A stretch of 64,000 nt of DNA from Streptomyces liangshanensis (GTDB taxonomy: Bacteria > Actinomycetota > Actinomycetes > Streptomycetales > Streptomycetaceae): contig NZ_CP050177.1 of assembly GCF_011694815.1 (NCBI RefSeq), positions 2,717,001 to 2,781,000 on the forward strand. Reading direction: 5' to 3'. Of the stretch, positions 15,592 to 25,403 are shown piece after piece. The notes beneath the pieces were generated by a model. It made no database searches and was not told where the DNA came from. It saw only the letters and a program-made list of their open reading frames with translations. The first letter of the stretch is position 1. Each line of letters starts with the position of its first letter. The position numbers and the translations under genes are program-made.

Positions 15592-16836
15592 ATGAGTGCG
15601 ACTTTAGGTTTCGGCCCCGAACTTCGCCGTTTGCGACAGGAAGCGGGGCTCAGTCTGACTGAGTTCTCCGTGGCGCTGAACTACGACAAGGGATATCTCA
15701 GCAAGGTCGAGCGGGGGGAGCGTTCCGCCTCCCCCGAACTCGCCCAGCGGTGCGACGCCTTCCTTGGCGCGCATGGCGAGTTGCAACGTCTGGTCGTCCG
15801 TCCCGAGGCCGACCCGGACACCGGCGAAAGCCTCACCGTCCCGAGCCTCTGGCTCGTCGGGCGCCGGACGGTTCTCGCGGCGGGTACGGGAGCGCTGATC
15901 GACCTCGGGCTGAAACTCGGCGGCCAGCCGTCCTCCGACGTCCACCCCCTTCTCCCCTCCCTCCGTGCGCAGTTCGACCAGCTACGCATGCTCGGTCAGT
16001 CCACTTCGCCGAAGCTCCTGCTTCCTCTGCTGGAGGCACAGACACACACAGTCGTCGGGCTGGCCGTGGACACCCCGGCCACCACTCGGGCCCCCGCCCT
16101 CCTGCTCGCGTCGCGATTCGCGGAGTTCACCGGCTGGATGGCCCAGGAATCCGGGGACAACGGCGCGGCGCTCGGCTGGACCGGTCAGGCCGCCGAACTG
16201 GCACGCGCCGGGGGCGATACACACCTCGGTTCCTACGCACTCGTGCGACGCGCCCTGGTCACGCTCTACGGTGGGGACGCCGCGGGCACCGTCGCGCTGG
16301 CCCGCCGGGCCCAGAGCGACGAACTCCCGCCACGCGTCAGGGGACTCGCTGCCCAGCGGGAAGCGCAGGGACACGCACTGGTCGGCGACGAACGGGAATG
16401 CCTGCGCAGCCTCGACAGGGCGCGGGAACTCCTCGACAGCGACGACGCCGTCCACGGCGCCGAACCTGTGATCGGCACCACCCACGTGAGCGATCCGGCC
16501 GCGATGACGACCGGCTGGTGCCTGCACGACCTCGGCCGCCCCAAGGCCGCCGCCGAGGTGCTCGACCGGGAGTGCCACCGCCTCCCGCCGCACGCGCTGC
16601 GAACCCGCACCCGGTACGGCTTCCGCAGGTCCTTGGCCCACGCCGCCTCAGGCGAGGTGGAGCACGCGTGCACGATCGCGGGCGAACTCCTCGGGGTGAT
16701 GCCGGCCGTGCCTTCAGCCACAGTGAACAGCGACGTCCGGCGTCTCGCGCGGGAACTTTCCCGGTTCCGGAGCAGCCGGGCCGTACGCGACCTGCAACCG
16801 GCGCTGGCACGGGTGCTCGCCCCGGCGCACGACTGA
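15592..16836 (+). CDS. XRE-family helix-turn-helix regulator
   Basis: A 414-aa regulator with an N-terminal HTH (about 8-62; LRRLRQEAGLSLTEFSVALNYDKGYLSKVERG) and a long helical C-terminal region with repeat-like A-L-x-R patterns resembling TPR helices. Streptomyces genomes hold many such proteins, often next to an effector gene. The start at 15592 was chosen over an in-frame ATG 75 nt upstream because GAGGAGGG precedes it. It reads towards the TIR operon 322 bp downstream and could control it, but no shared operator is visible. Wobble positions are slightly less GC-rich than in the core genes, consistent with an accessory origin. Confidence 0.85.
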   Translation: MSATLGFGPELRRLRQEAGLSLTEFSVALNYDKGYLSKVERGERSASPELAQRCDAFLGAHGELQRLVVRPEADPDTGESLTVPSLWLVGRRTVLAAGTGALIDLGLKLGGQPSSDVHPLLPSLRAQFDQLRMLGQSTSPKLLLPLLEAQTHTVVGLAVDTPATTRAPALLLASRFAEFTGWMAQESGDNGAALGWTGQAAELARAGGDTHLGSYALVRRALVTLYGGDAAGTVALARRAQSDELPPRVRGLAAQREAQGHALVGDERECLRSLDRARELLDSDDAVHGAEPVIGTTHVSDPAAMTTGWCLHDLGRPKAAAEVLDRECHRLPPHALRTRTRYGFRRSLAHAASGEVEHACTIAGELLGVMPAVPSATVNSDVRRLARELSRFRSSRAVRDLQPALARVLAPAHD

Positions 16837-17158
16837 CAGCGGCAACACGACCGACAGACACAGCTCGAGCCATCCTGCTCGCCGGACTGCCCGGCCCCTC
16901 CCTGTCGCACGCTCCACGTCGCACCCTCTGACCCCAGCCCGACGCGTCACCGCGCGCCCCCTTCTCGGCGCTGCCCACACCTGGTGACACGACGACCCGC
17001 GCACCTCCCTCACCCACTCCCCTGGACGCACGCCGCGCCGCCACAGGGGCGGAGCGTCATGCCCTGGACGGACCGGCTCCGGAGCCCCGTCCCCCTTTCT
17101 CCCGCGCCGGTACCCGTTCAACCCGTCTTCCGTTCTTCCCTCTCACGAAGGAGCCTTC
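16837..17158. other. intergenic, 322 bp, no gene found
   Basis: A C-rich region between the XRE gene and the TIR operon. No convincing ORF or hairpin was seen. It must hold the operon promoter, but no confident -35/-10 pair could be chosen. AAGGAG at its end is the ribosome binding site of the TIR gene. Confidence 0.5.
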
Positions 17159-17965
17159 ATGCCTGACGTCTTTGTCAACTACCGCACAGGAGACGAGGAA
17201 TCCGCAGCGACCATGATCGCTCGGGAGCTCGCCAGACGGTTCGACGACGAGCGGGACAACGAGCGGATCTTCTTCGCCAGCAATTCGATCAAGCTCGGAC
17301 GCCGCTTCCCGGAGGAACTGGTCAAGGCGGTGGAGCAGTGCGACGCGCTCCTCGCCGTGATCGGCCCGCGCTGGGCGGAAGTACAGGGCGCCGACGGCCG
17401 CCCCGCCCTGCAGAGCGAACAGGACTGGACCCGGCGGGAGATCCGGACCGCGCTCGAACGCGGGATTCTGGTGATCCCCGTACTCGTCGGAAAGGCCACA
17501 AGGATCGACCGCACCGTCCTCCCCGACGACCTACGGGAGCTGGCGGACTGCCAGTACAGACGGTTCGACCACCGCAACGCCGAGTCGGACCTGGCGGGGC
17601 TCGGCGATGCCCTCGCCCGGCTGCTGCCCGAACTGGGCGCGGCAGACCGAGACGCCCGTACAGCTCGGGAGCGGGCGGAGGCGAAGTCCCGGAAGAAGTC
17701 CGGAAAGGACGTCGGGCACACCAGGATGCGGAGCCGCGACGTCGAGCAGCGGGTGCGCGGCGGCATCGGGAATCTGAACGGGGACCTGTCGGGCACCTTC
17801 GTCAACGAGCCGCAGGGTCCTGTCAACACCGGTCAAGGACCCCAGTACAACGCCCCTCACTTCCAAGGGGACAACACCGGCGTCCAGTTCACGGCAGGCG
17901 ACAACAGCGGTACGGTCCACCAGCGCTTCGAGCGCGAGCACCGTCGCTCGGACGACGAACGATGA
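17159..17965 (+). CDS. TIR-domain protein with C-terminal Gly/Asn/Gln-rich repeat motif
   Basis: A 268-aa protein. A TIR domain (1-155) is recognisable from VFVNYRTGDEES, FFASNSIKLGRRFPEEL, CDALLAVIGPRW and DWTRREIRTAL; Glu94 is a candidate for the NAD-cleaving glutamate of TIR NADases. A charged linker (160-203) follows. The tail (205-255) is four imperfect repeats: GDLSGTFVN, GPVNTGQGPQYN, GDNTGVQFT and GDNSGTVHQ. The core NEPQGPVNTGQGPQY (216-230) recurs at the N-terminus of the next protein. Homotypic binding between them, as in amyloid-motif NLR/effector pairs, is inferred. The start has AAGGAG. The stop overlaps the next start (ATGA). Enzyme activity is untested; a scaffold TIR is the alternative. 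Confidence 0.8.
   Translation: MPDVFVNYRTGDEESAATMIARELARRFDDERDNERIFFASNSIKLGRRFPEELVKAVEQCDALLAVIGPRWAEVQGADGRPALQSEQDWTRREIRTALERGILVIPVLVGKATRIDRTVLPDDLRELADCQYRRFDHRNAESDLAGLGDALARLLPELGAADRDARTARERAEAKSRKKSGKDVGHTRMRSRDVEQRVRGGIGNLNGDLSGTFVNEPQGPVNTGQGPQYNAPHFQGDNTGVQFTAGDNSGTVHQRFEREHRRSDDER
17804..17911 (+). repeat. coding repeat of the homotypic motif in the TIR protein
   Basis: Encodes residues 216-251. Gly, Asn and Gln recur with about 12-residue spacing (GPVNTGQGPQ, GDNTGVQ, GDNSG), a pattern expected of a beta-arch stack. The same motif core appears as residues 10-24 of the downstream protein (17989-18033). Confidence 0.5.
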
Positions 17966-19935
17966 CCGAGCAGGATCGCGTCACCGTCAACGACCCGCGT
18001 GGCCCGGTGAACAACGGCATGGGGCCGCAGTACATCTTCTACGGCGCCGGCGCGGACTGGATGATCCGCAAAGGGGTTGAGTCCCTCCGGATCGTCCGCG
18101 AGGACCGGGAGCGCCTGGCCGACCGCTTCGTTCCGCCGAGGGGCTACCGCATCGCCGCCGACCGCCTGGAGAAACCCGGATCGGTAGTGCTGCTGGAGGC
18201 TCCGCCAGGAAGCGGCCGCCGCGCCGCGGCGATCATGCTGCTGCACGACCTCGGCGAGGACGGAGCAGCCGATGAGGAAGCCCGGTTCGAGGAGCTTCCC
18301 GCGGACAAGGAAGAGACACCGCTCGCCGCGAACGAAGGGGATCGCTTCCTCCTCGACCTCTCCGGGATCACGGACGAGGAGACTTACGCCAGGGCCCAGA
18401 TCCGCCTGGCCGTGAGCCGCTCACAGATCCACGAGGCGGGCGCCCACCTGGTCGTCGTCCTGCCGTCGGGCATGACGCATGCCCACGCGCCCGACCTCCA
18501 ACCGCATGCGGTGACGCTGGGGCGCCCCCGAGGCATTACCGTCGTCACCCGGTATCTCCGCATGGACCGGATGGCCTTCCGCGCGGCCGAGCTGGGGAGC
18601 GCCGACCTCCAGCGCTTGTGCGACCGCTCTCCCATGCGTGAACTGGCCCAGCTCGCGGGGTTGGTGAGGACCGCTCGCGACAGCGGCCGATTCGGCGCCG
18701 ACTTCAAGGACTGGCTCGACCAGGCGATACGGGCGGTGACCGATCGTGCCGGTGAGGTGGGCCGGCAGGTGGCCACGGTCCGCGCCGCGCCCGAACGCGC
18801 CCTGCTGCTCGCGACGGCGATGTTCGAGGAGGCCGGTGCCGACACCGTCTACGAGGCGTGGCAGGGCCTGATGGGAACGGTGCGACACAAGGAGGAGGCG
18901 ACGACCGAGCTCGCGCGGACGGACTTCGGGGAGCGATTGACGGCGCTCGGCATCGGGCGGGACCCGGACGAACGCCTCCGCTTCGAACGGCTGGCCTACG
19001 CCGACGCGGTACGGACCTACTTCTGGGCGAACTTCCCGGGGATGCGCGACGACCTCAGGGACTGGATCGGCCGTGCCGCCGGGCTTCGCGGTCTGACCAC
19101 CGACGAGCGGGTGAACGTCGTAGTCCGCTTCGGCGAGCGGTCCCTCGCGGTCGGGCGGCCCGACCACCTCTTCGACCTGGTGGTCCGCTGGGCGGACAGT
19201 GCGACCGGGACTTCCTGCGACCCGCGAGCCGTGGCGGCCCTCGAACTCGGGCTCAGCCACGAGAGGCTCGGGGGTTGGTTCCGCAGGCGGATGTACGACT
19301 GCGTGAAATCCGGGCCTTTGTCGGACGGTCTCGTCCGCGTCCTGACCGCCGCCTGTCTCCAGAGCCTCGGCGCGACGCACCCGGATCAGGCGATGGTGCG
19401 GCTCCACCACCTCGCCGTACGCGAGGGGGAGGCCGCGCGCGCGGCCCGGGAGGCACTTCTCGGCCTCGCCGGCCGGGACCGTCGGCTCTACCGGCTGCTG
19501 ATCGACCGCCTGCGGGAGGGGACGGGCGGGAAGCCGGGCAAGGCGGAGCCTCATCTCCTCCTGCTCACCGAGCTGTTGGGAAGGGACCGGGTACCGGACC
19601 CGTTGCGGTGGCCGGACTTGTTCCTCGGCTGGTCGACGGTCTTCTCCCAGCCTCCGACGGAACTCTGGAACCCGCTGGTGAGGAGCTGGCTGCACGCGGT
19701 TTCGGATGACAGCACACAGGAAATGGCGCTGGACGTGATGGTCAGGGCGACACACGGCCGCGCGGCCGCTCTCCACCGCCTCTACGCCATCACGTGCGAC
19801 TGGGCACTGCAGACGCGCCACCCGTCCCATGCAGCGGTCGCCGACCTCTTCTGGCAGCACATCGACCACGCGCAGTACGCCCGCACGAGTACGGAGCATA
19901 CGGACGCCGGACCACGGACCACGGAAGAGGCCTGA
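17962..19935 (+). CDS. P-loop-like protein with N-terminal motif shared with the TIR protein
   Basis: A 657-aa protein. Residues 10-24 (NDPRGPVNNGMGPQY) match the TIR tail. A Walker A-like loop follows at 80-87 (APPGSGRR), preceded by a hydrophobic strand (SVVLLE), then possible Walker B strands (FLLDLSG about 149-155; LVVVLPSG about 180). The usual Lys-Ser/Thr of Walker A is replaced by Arg-Arg, so nucleotide binding may be lost or altered. The C-terminal 400 residues are helical and repeat-like. The order motif, NTPase fold, helical repeats is that of a STAND/NLR-type sensor. It is coupled by ATGA overlap to the TIR gene and by TGATG to the next gene. No exact family recognised. Confidence 0.7.
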   Translation: MTEQDRVTVNDPRGPVNNGMGPQYIFYGAGADWMIRKGVESLRIVREDRERLADRFVPPRGYRIAADRLEKPGSVVLLEAPPGSGRRAAAIMLLHDLGEDGAADEEARFEELPADKEETPLAANEGDRFLLDLSGITDEETYARAQIRLAVSRSQIHEAGAHLVVVLPSGMTHAHAPDLQPHAVTLGRPRGITVVTRYLRMDRMAFRAAELGSADLQRLCDRSPMRELAQLAGLVRTARDSGRFGADFKDWLDQAIRAVTDRAGEVGRQVATVRAAPERALLLATAMFEEAGADTVYEAWQGLMGTVRHKEEATTELARTDFGERLTALGIGRDPDERLRFERLAYADAVRTYFWANFPGMRDDLRDWIGRAAGLRGLTTDERVNVVVRFGERSLAVGRPDHLFDLVVRWADSATGTSCDPRAVAALELGLSHERLGGWFRRRMYDCVKSGPLSDGLVRVLTAACLQSLGATHPDQAMVRLHHLAVREGEAARAAREALLGLAGRDRRLYRLLIDRLREGTGGKPGKAEPHLLLLTELLGRDRVPDPLRWPDLFLGWSTVFSQPPTELWNPLVRSWLHAVSDDSTQEMALDVMVRATHGRAAALHRLYAITCDWALQTRHPSHAAVADLFWQHIDHAQYARTSTEHTDAGPRTTEEA

Positions 19936-21296
19936 TGAAACACCGCTTTCCCATCCTGCTGTTTGTCGCTCTCTGCGGCCTCGCACCGGCTGTGCTCGGA
20001 AATCTCCTGCACTGGTCGGCGTGGCTCTGGGGATTCATGGCCATGGTGACGACCTCGGGCTCCCTGCTGCTCGTCGTGACGGTCCTCAGCGGCAGCAGCG
20101 CGGCGGCCGACCCGTACGAGCCCGGGGAACCCGAGCCCCCCAGGCCCCCGACGGAGCAGCCGTATCAAGAGACGCGGGTGATCGACGCGGCTTTGCCCAG
20201 CGCGGCGGACGGCTACGACTTCCTCTTCTCCGCAACCGTGTGGTGGAAGCCGGTCCCTGAGCACGCCAACCGGTCCGACGACGCCTCCCCCGCCCTCGCC
20301 GTGTCTTCGGTCGTGAGCCGGGCCTTGGAGGTCGTCCGCCGCGAAGAGCCCGGGCGGGCGAGCTTCGCCCGGTATCTCCTGGAGGGTGAGTTGGGCGTCC
20401 TTCTCCCGGACCGGAGCGGACGGGTGAACGCCCTGGCGGCTGACGTGGCGCTGACCCTCGCCCCCGCCGACCGCGAGCGACTGCGGAAGTTGAACGACCT
20501 ACGCAAGGACGAGGAGATCTGGGAGTACGAGCGCGAGCACGAGCGCAACAAGCGGCGCTACCTAGGTGACGATGTCCTCAAGAGCGCGGGCAGCGCGGTG
20601 GTGTGGTGGCTGGCCCGTCACGAGAACGAGATCGACAAGGCGGTCGGCATGATCGGCCCGCTCGCCCAGATCGCGGCGGCGGCCAACGACGAAGAGGTGC
20701 CGGAGCTCTTCCGCCACCTGCTCGTCCCGCCCGTGGGCGTGCCGAGCGAAGAGACCGCCGGAAACCCGCTGTGGGACGACAGGCCCGGCCGGGGAGGGGC
20801 GATGTTCGACCGCGAGGAGGAAGTAGGGGTTTCGGATCGGCTGCTTCTGCTACTGGCGGCGGTGGGCCTGAAGCCGGACATGGACGAGTACACGGTATTC
20901 GTGCACCGTGTGGTGCGGAGCCTGGATGCGGCCGGACTGCGAGAGGCCGCCGACGAGATCCGGCGGATCGTTCTCCTGGTGTCCGACGGGGGCGGTGACG
21001 AAGGACCGGAGGAAAGGCTTTCGGGCGAACAGGACAACACAGGACCCTGGCCACCGCGCTCCCCGAGGCCCGACGGCTCGCCGCCCGCCGACACTGCCGC
21101 GGAACCGAATGCGGACCCGGACACGGGCCCGTTCACTCCGGGGGCGACGCGGAGCGACGCGAACGAACAGACCCAGAGCTGGTACAGCACGACCGGGGAC
21201 AACCTCACACCTCCGCACTTCTGGAACGCCTCGCAAAACCGGCACCGATCCGCCGGGCCCCGTACAGGGGACGAGGACAACGAGGCTGGAAGCTGA
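19935..21296 (+). CDS. two-helix membrane protein of the TIR operon, unknown function
   Basis: A 453-aa protein with two membrane helices near the N-terminus (about 5-22 and 29-52) joined by a very short turn, so most of the protein lies on one side of the membrane, probably inside. A charged helical region follows (about 195-230, [26 protein letters not shown] split by short breaks). The acidic Pro-rich tail ends with [17 protein letters not shown], which echoes the PHF and GDN elements of the TIR repeat. The start overlaps the previous stop (TGATG), so synthesis is coupled to the P-loop protein. It may anchor the complex or be a membrane effector. No family recognised. Confidence 0.65.
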   Translation: MKHRFPILLFVALCGLAPAVLGNLLHWSAWLWGFMAMVTTSGSLLLVVTVLSGSSAAADPYEPGEPEPPRPPTEQPYQETRVIDAALPSAADGYDFLFSATVWWKPVPEHANRSDDASPALAVSSVVSRALEVVRREEPGRASFARYLLEGELGVLLPDRSGRVNALAADVALTLAPADRERLRKLNDLRKDEEIWEYEREHERNKRRYLGDDVLKSAGSAVVWWLARHENEIDKAVGMIGPLAQIAAAANDEEVPELFRHLLVPPVGVPSEETAGNPLWDDRPGRGGAMFDREEEVGVSDRLLLLLAAVGLKPDMDEYTVFVHRVVRSLDAAGLREAADEIRRIVLLVSDGGGDEGPEERLSGEQDNTGPWPPRSPRPDGSPPADTAAEPNADPDTGPFTPGATRSDANEQTQSWYSTTGDNLTPPHFWNASQNRHRSAGPRTGDEDNEAGS

Positions 21297-21303
21297 TCCG
21301 AAA

Positions 21304-21331
21304 GGGGCCGACTCCCGAAGGAGTCGGCCCC
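21304..21331. terminator. bidirectional hairpin after the TIR operon and ychF
   Basis: GGGGCCGACTCC, loop CGAA, GGAGTCGGCCCC: a perfect 12-bp stem with a stable tetraloop between two convergent transcription units. Confidence 0.8.
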
Positions 21332-21367
21332 CAACTCGACATGAACCAGAGTGCGGTAATCATCCGC

Positions 21368-22456
<1,089 letters not shown>

Positions 22457-22649
22457 GTTGGCGACTTCCTGGAGAGAGGGGGAGCGGGTGGGTGGAGAGC
22501 GGGTGGTGAGTGGTTGCCCAGTTTACGGGCGGTGTCCGGCGGTCGATGACGGGTTCGGGGCGGCCCACGACACGCCCGTACGCCTCGAACGCAACGCCAA
22601 GCTCGCCCCAAGCGCGTGTCCTGTGCCGGATTCGTCCCCCTCTGCCACC

Positions 22650-22655
22650 TACGTT
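22650..22655 (+). promoter_or_regulatory. -10 box TACGTT of a leaderless-type start
   Basis: TACGTT ends 6 nt before GTG 22662. There is no Shine-Dalgarno. Confidence 0.45.
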
Positions 22656-22661
22656 GGTCGG

Positions 22662-23288
22662 GTGGACCAGCACAGGACACGTCAGCCCCAGCGCCGGATC
22701 AGGCCGGGGACACCGCCTTCGCCCCGGGGCGCCGTCGCGGAGGCCGCGAGCGTCCACCGGGTGCCACCCGCGCCGGTGCGCCGGGTGCCGCCGGTGATCG
22801 TCCGGCTGCGCGGTCTGCCCAATCCCCGGTTCACCGGGATCGGCGCGGGGCTGTTCGCCACCGCCGTCATGCTGTTCGTCGGGTTTGTGGACGAGCTGCT
22901 GTTCGACGGGGCGCCGTTCCTCTACGGCTTCATGTTCCTGCTGGTCAGCGCCGTGACCGCGCTCTGGGTGCGGGAGGCCGACCTCGTGACCGCCCCGATC
23001 GGCGTACCCATCGCCTTCGCCGTCGGCACGACCACGATCGCCGGCGGTACGGGGGGGTTCGGTGGGAACGTCATGGCCGTCGTGACCGCGCTGGCCGTGC
23101 ACGCGGGCTGGCTGTACGGCGGGACGCTCGTCGCGGGCCTCATCGCGTCCGTGCGCAAGATCCGCCAGATGGGGCGCCGCCAGCTCGCCCGCGACGTGGC
23201 CGCCGCCGCCGCGAACCGGGCCGGGCGCCCCCCGCAAGGGGGCGCGCGAGCGGCCGCCGGGCCTCGCGGGGCCGTACCGCGCGGGTAG
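22662..23288 (+). CDS. DUF6542-type membrane protein
   Basis: A 208-aa protein with a basic, proline-rich cytoplasmic N-terminus (1-48) and four hydrophobic segments (about 55-150: FTGIGAGLFATAVMLFVGF, APFLYGFMFLLVSAVTALWV, LVTAPIGVPIAFAVGTTTIA, VMAVVTALAVHAGWLYGG), then a cytoplasmic basic tail. It looks like the conserved actinobacterial family annotated as DUF6542, of unknown function. The start was set at GTG 22662 because no earlier start has support and a -10 box sits 6 nt upstream. It is divergent from ychF. Confidence 0.75.
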   Translation: MDQHRTRQPQRRIRPGTPPSPRGAVAEAASVHRVPPAPVRRVPPVIVRLRGLPNPRFTGIGAGLFATAVMLFVGFVDELLFDGAPFLYGFMFLLVSAVTALWVREADLVTAPIGVPIAFAVGTTTIAGGTGGFGGNVMAVVTALAVHAGWLYGGTLVAGLIASVRKIRQMGRRQLARDVAAAAANRAGRPPQGGARAAAGPRGAVPRG

Positions 23289-23398
23289 GAACACCTGCCG
23301 CGTACGGTCAGCTGACCCGTACGAGCAGCCGCCCCGTACGAGCAGCTGCCCGTACGGACGGTACGACCCCGCCGGACGGTACGGCCCCGCCGTACCGC

Positions 23399-24136
23399 CT
23401 ACCTGCCCGCCGCCGCCATCGCCGCGCCCACGATCCCCGCGTTGTTCTGGAGCTCCGCCGGGACGATCTCGGCCTTGATGCCCTCGATCAGCGGAATGAA
23501 CTTCTCCGCCTTACGGCTCACCCCGCCACCGATGATGAACAGCTCGGGCGAGAACAGCATCTCCACGTGCGCCAGGTACTTCTGGACCCGGTGCGCCCAG
23601 TGGTGCCAGCTCAGGTCCTCGTCCTCCTTGGCCTTCGTCGACGCGTGCTTCTCCGCGTCGTGGCCGTGCAGCTCCAGGTGGCCCAGCTCGGTGTTGGGCA
23701 CCAACTTGCCGTCCGCGAAGAGCGCGCTGCCGATGCCCGTACCGAACGTCAGCAGGAAGACCGTGCCCTTGCGGCCCCGCCCGGCGCCGAAGGCCATCTC
23801 CGCGACCCCGGCCGCGTCGGCGTCGTTGAGGACGGTCACCCGGAGGTTCAGCTTGTCGCCGAGCAGCTGGCCCGCGTCGACGTCGATCCACTTCTTGTCC
23901 ACGTTGGCGGCCGTACGGATCACGGAACCGGTGACCACCCCGGGGAAGGTGATGCCGACCGGCCCGGACCACCCGAAGTGCCGTACGACCTCGACCACGC
24001 CGTCCGCGACGCTCTCGGGCGTCGCGGGGTGCGGGGTGAGTACTTTGTGACGCGGTTCGACCAGGTCGCCGCGCTCCAGGTCCACGGGCGCGCCCTTGAT
24101 CCCCGAGCCGCCGATGTCCACTCCGAAGACGTTCAT
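23399..24136 (-). CDS. ppgK: polyphosphate glucokinase
   Basis: A 245-aa ROK-family sugar kinase that phosphorylates glucose using inorganic polyphosphate (or ATP) in glycolysis. The phosphate-binding loop is DIGGSGIKG (7-15). NDADAAG and GTGIGSA are family loops, and the C-terminal GGGVSRKAEKFIP is typical of actinobacterial PpgK. The basic KxxK stretches fit polyphosphate binding. The start is ATG 24136 rather than the GTG 6 nt upstream: TAACGT lies exactly 7 nt before the ATG and there is no Shine-Dalgarno. The region downstream (23289-23398) holds short TACG-rich direct repeats. Confidence 0.93.
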   Translation of the reverse strand: MNVFGVDIGGSGIKGAPVDLERGDLVEPRHKVLTPHPATPESVADGVVEVVRHFGWSGPVGITFPGVVTGSVIRTAANVDKKWIDVDAGQLLGDKLNLRVTVLNDADAAGVAEMAFGAGRGRKGTVFLLTFGTGIGSALFADGKLVPNTELGHLELHGHDAEKHASTKAKEDEDLSWHHWAHRVQKYLAHVEMLFSPELFIIGGGVSRKAEKFIPLIEGIKAEIVPAELQNNAGIVGAAMAAAGR

Positions 24137-24143
24137 GGACACA

Positions 24144-24149
24144 ACGTTA
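24144..24149 (-). promoter_or_regulatory. -10 box TAACGT of a leaderless-type start
   Basis: On the minus strand TAACGT ends 7 nt before the ppgK ATG (24136), supporting that start over the nearby GTG. Confidence 0.5.
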
Positions 24150-24280
24150 CGGGCAGACGACCGCCACGCGCGCCGTTACCCCTCGACCGTACGTACGGAC
24201 CCGGCGACCGGCCGTACGTACGGACTCCCCGAACGGGCGTACGGAACAGGGAGGGGGGAAGCCGGAAGCGGGAAGCGGGC

Positions 24281-25309
24281 TCACTTCGCCGCGAGCGCCG
24301 CCGCCTCCGCCCGCAGGTCGCGCCGCAGCTCCTTCGGCAGCGAGAACACGATCGACTCCTCGGCCGCCTTCACGATCTCGACGTCCTCGAAACCACGCTG
24401 CGACAGGAACTCCAGGACGCCTTCGACGAGCACCTCGGGAACGGACGCCCCCGACGTGAGACCGACCGTGGTGACCCCTTCCAGCCAGGCCTCGTCGATC
24501 TCGGCGGCCTCGTCCACCAGGTACGAGGCGCGCGCCCCGGCGCCGAGGGCGACCTCGACCAAACGGACGGAGTTGGACGAGTTCTTGGAGCCGACGACAA
24601 TGACCAGGTCCGCGTCCGCGCCCATCTGCTTGACGGCGATCTGGCGGTTCTGCGTCGCGTAGCAGATGTCGTCGCTGGGCGGCGAGATCAGCAGCGGGAA
24701 CTTCTCCTTGAGCCGGTCGACCGTCTCCATCGTCTCGTCCACGGAGAGCGTGGTCTGCGACAGCCAGACGATCTTCGACTCGTCGCGGACCTCGACGTTG
24801 TCCACGTCGTCGGGGCCGTCGACCAGCGTGATGTGGTCCGGGGCCTCGCCCGACGTGCCGATGACCTCCTCGTGGCCGTCGTGGCCGATGAGGAGGATGT
24901 CGTAGTCCTCGTTCGCGAAGCGGACGGCTTCCTTGTGGACCTTCGTGACGAGGGGGCAGGTCGCGTCGATGGTGGCGAGCTTGCGCTGCGCCGCCTCCTC
25001 GTGGACGACCGGCGCGACGCCGTGCGCGGAGAACATGACGATCGATCCCTCGGGGACCTCCGCCGTCTCCTCGACGAAGATGGCGCCCTTCTTCTCCAGG
25101 GTCCGTACGACGTACTTGTTGTGGACGATCTCGTGCCGGACGTAGACGGGCGCGCCGTACTGCTCCAGCGCCTTCTCGACGGCGATCACGGCACGGTCCA
25201 CCCCCGCGCAGTAACCGCGGGGGGCGGCGAGCAGGACGCGTTTGCCGGCGCGGCGCGCGGCGTCTCCACTGGGGGTGGCGGCGGGCGACGGGCGGGACGT
25301 GTCAGTCAT
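24281..25309 (-). CDS. ispH: 4-hydroxy-3-methylbut-2-enyl diphosphate reductase
   Basis: A 342-aa last enzyme of the MEP isoprenoid pathway, reducing HMBPP to IPP and DMAPP. The three Cys ligands of the iron-sulphur cluster are Cys34 (GYCAGV), Cys118 (ATCPLV) and Cys216 (DICYAT). The catalytic HGV loop (SAHGVAP) and the conserved [10 protein letters not shown] motif are present. The first ~22 residues are a non-conserved tail. The start at ATG 25309 has TACGAT exactly 7 nt upstream, so the mRNA is probably leaderless; an in-frame ATG 9 nt earlier is less likely. It supplies precursors used by the cis-prenyltransferase encoded further along. Confidence 0.97.
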   Translation of the reverse strand: MTDTSRPSPAATPSGDAARRAGKRVLLAAPRGYCAGVDRAVIAVEKALEQYGAPVYVRHEIVHNKYVVRTLEKKGAIFVEETAEVPEGSIVMFSAHGVAPVVHEEAAQRKLATIDATCPLVTKVHKEAVRFANEDYDILLIGHDGHEEVIGTSGEAPDHITLVDGPDDVDNVEVRDESKIVWLSQTTLSVDETMETVDRLKEKFPLLISPPSDDICYATQNRQIAVKQMGADADLVIVVGSKNSSNSVRLVEVALGAGARASYLVDEAAEIDEAWLEGVTTVGLTSGASVPEVLVEGVLEFLSQRGFEDVEIVKAAEESIVFSLPKELRRDLRAEAAALAAK

Positions 25310-25316
25310 GCGTCCC

Positions 25317-25322
25317 ATCGTA
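25317..25322 (-). promoter_or_regulatory. -10 box TACGAT of a leaderless-type start
   Basis: On the minus strand TACGAT ends 7 nt before the ispH ATG at 25309. Confidence 0.5.
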
Positions 25323-25403
25323 AGGCCGCCCAGAACAGGCGGGGGGTCGCCTGTGGACACAAGACTGGGCGTACGTGACGGTATGTGATGGACGGAGGAC
25401 CCG

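Noticed and set aside
22616..25378. 920-codon plus-strand frame across ppgK and ispH
   Set aside because: Antisense to two clear enzymes; no domain is recognisable in it.
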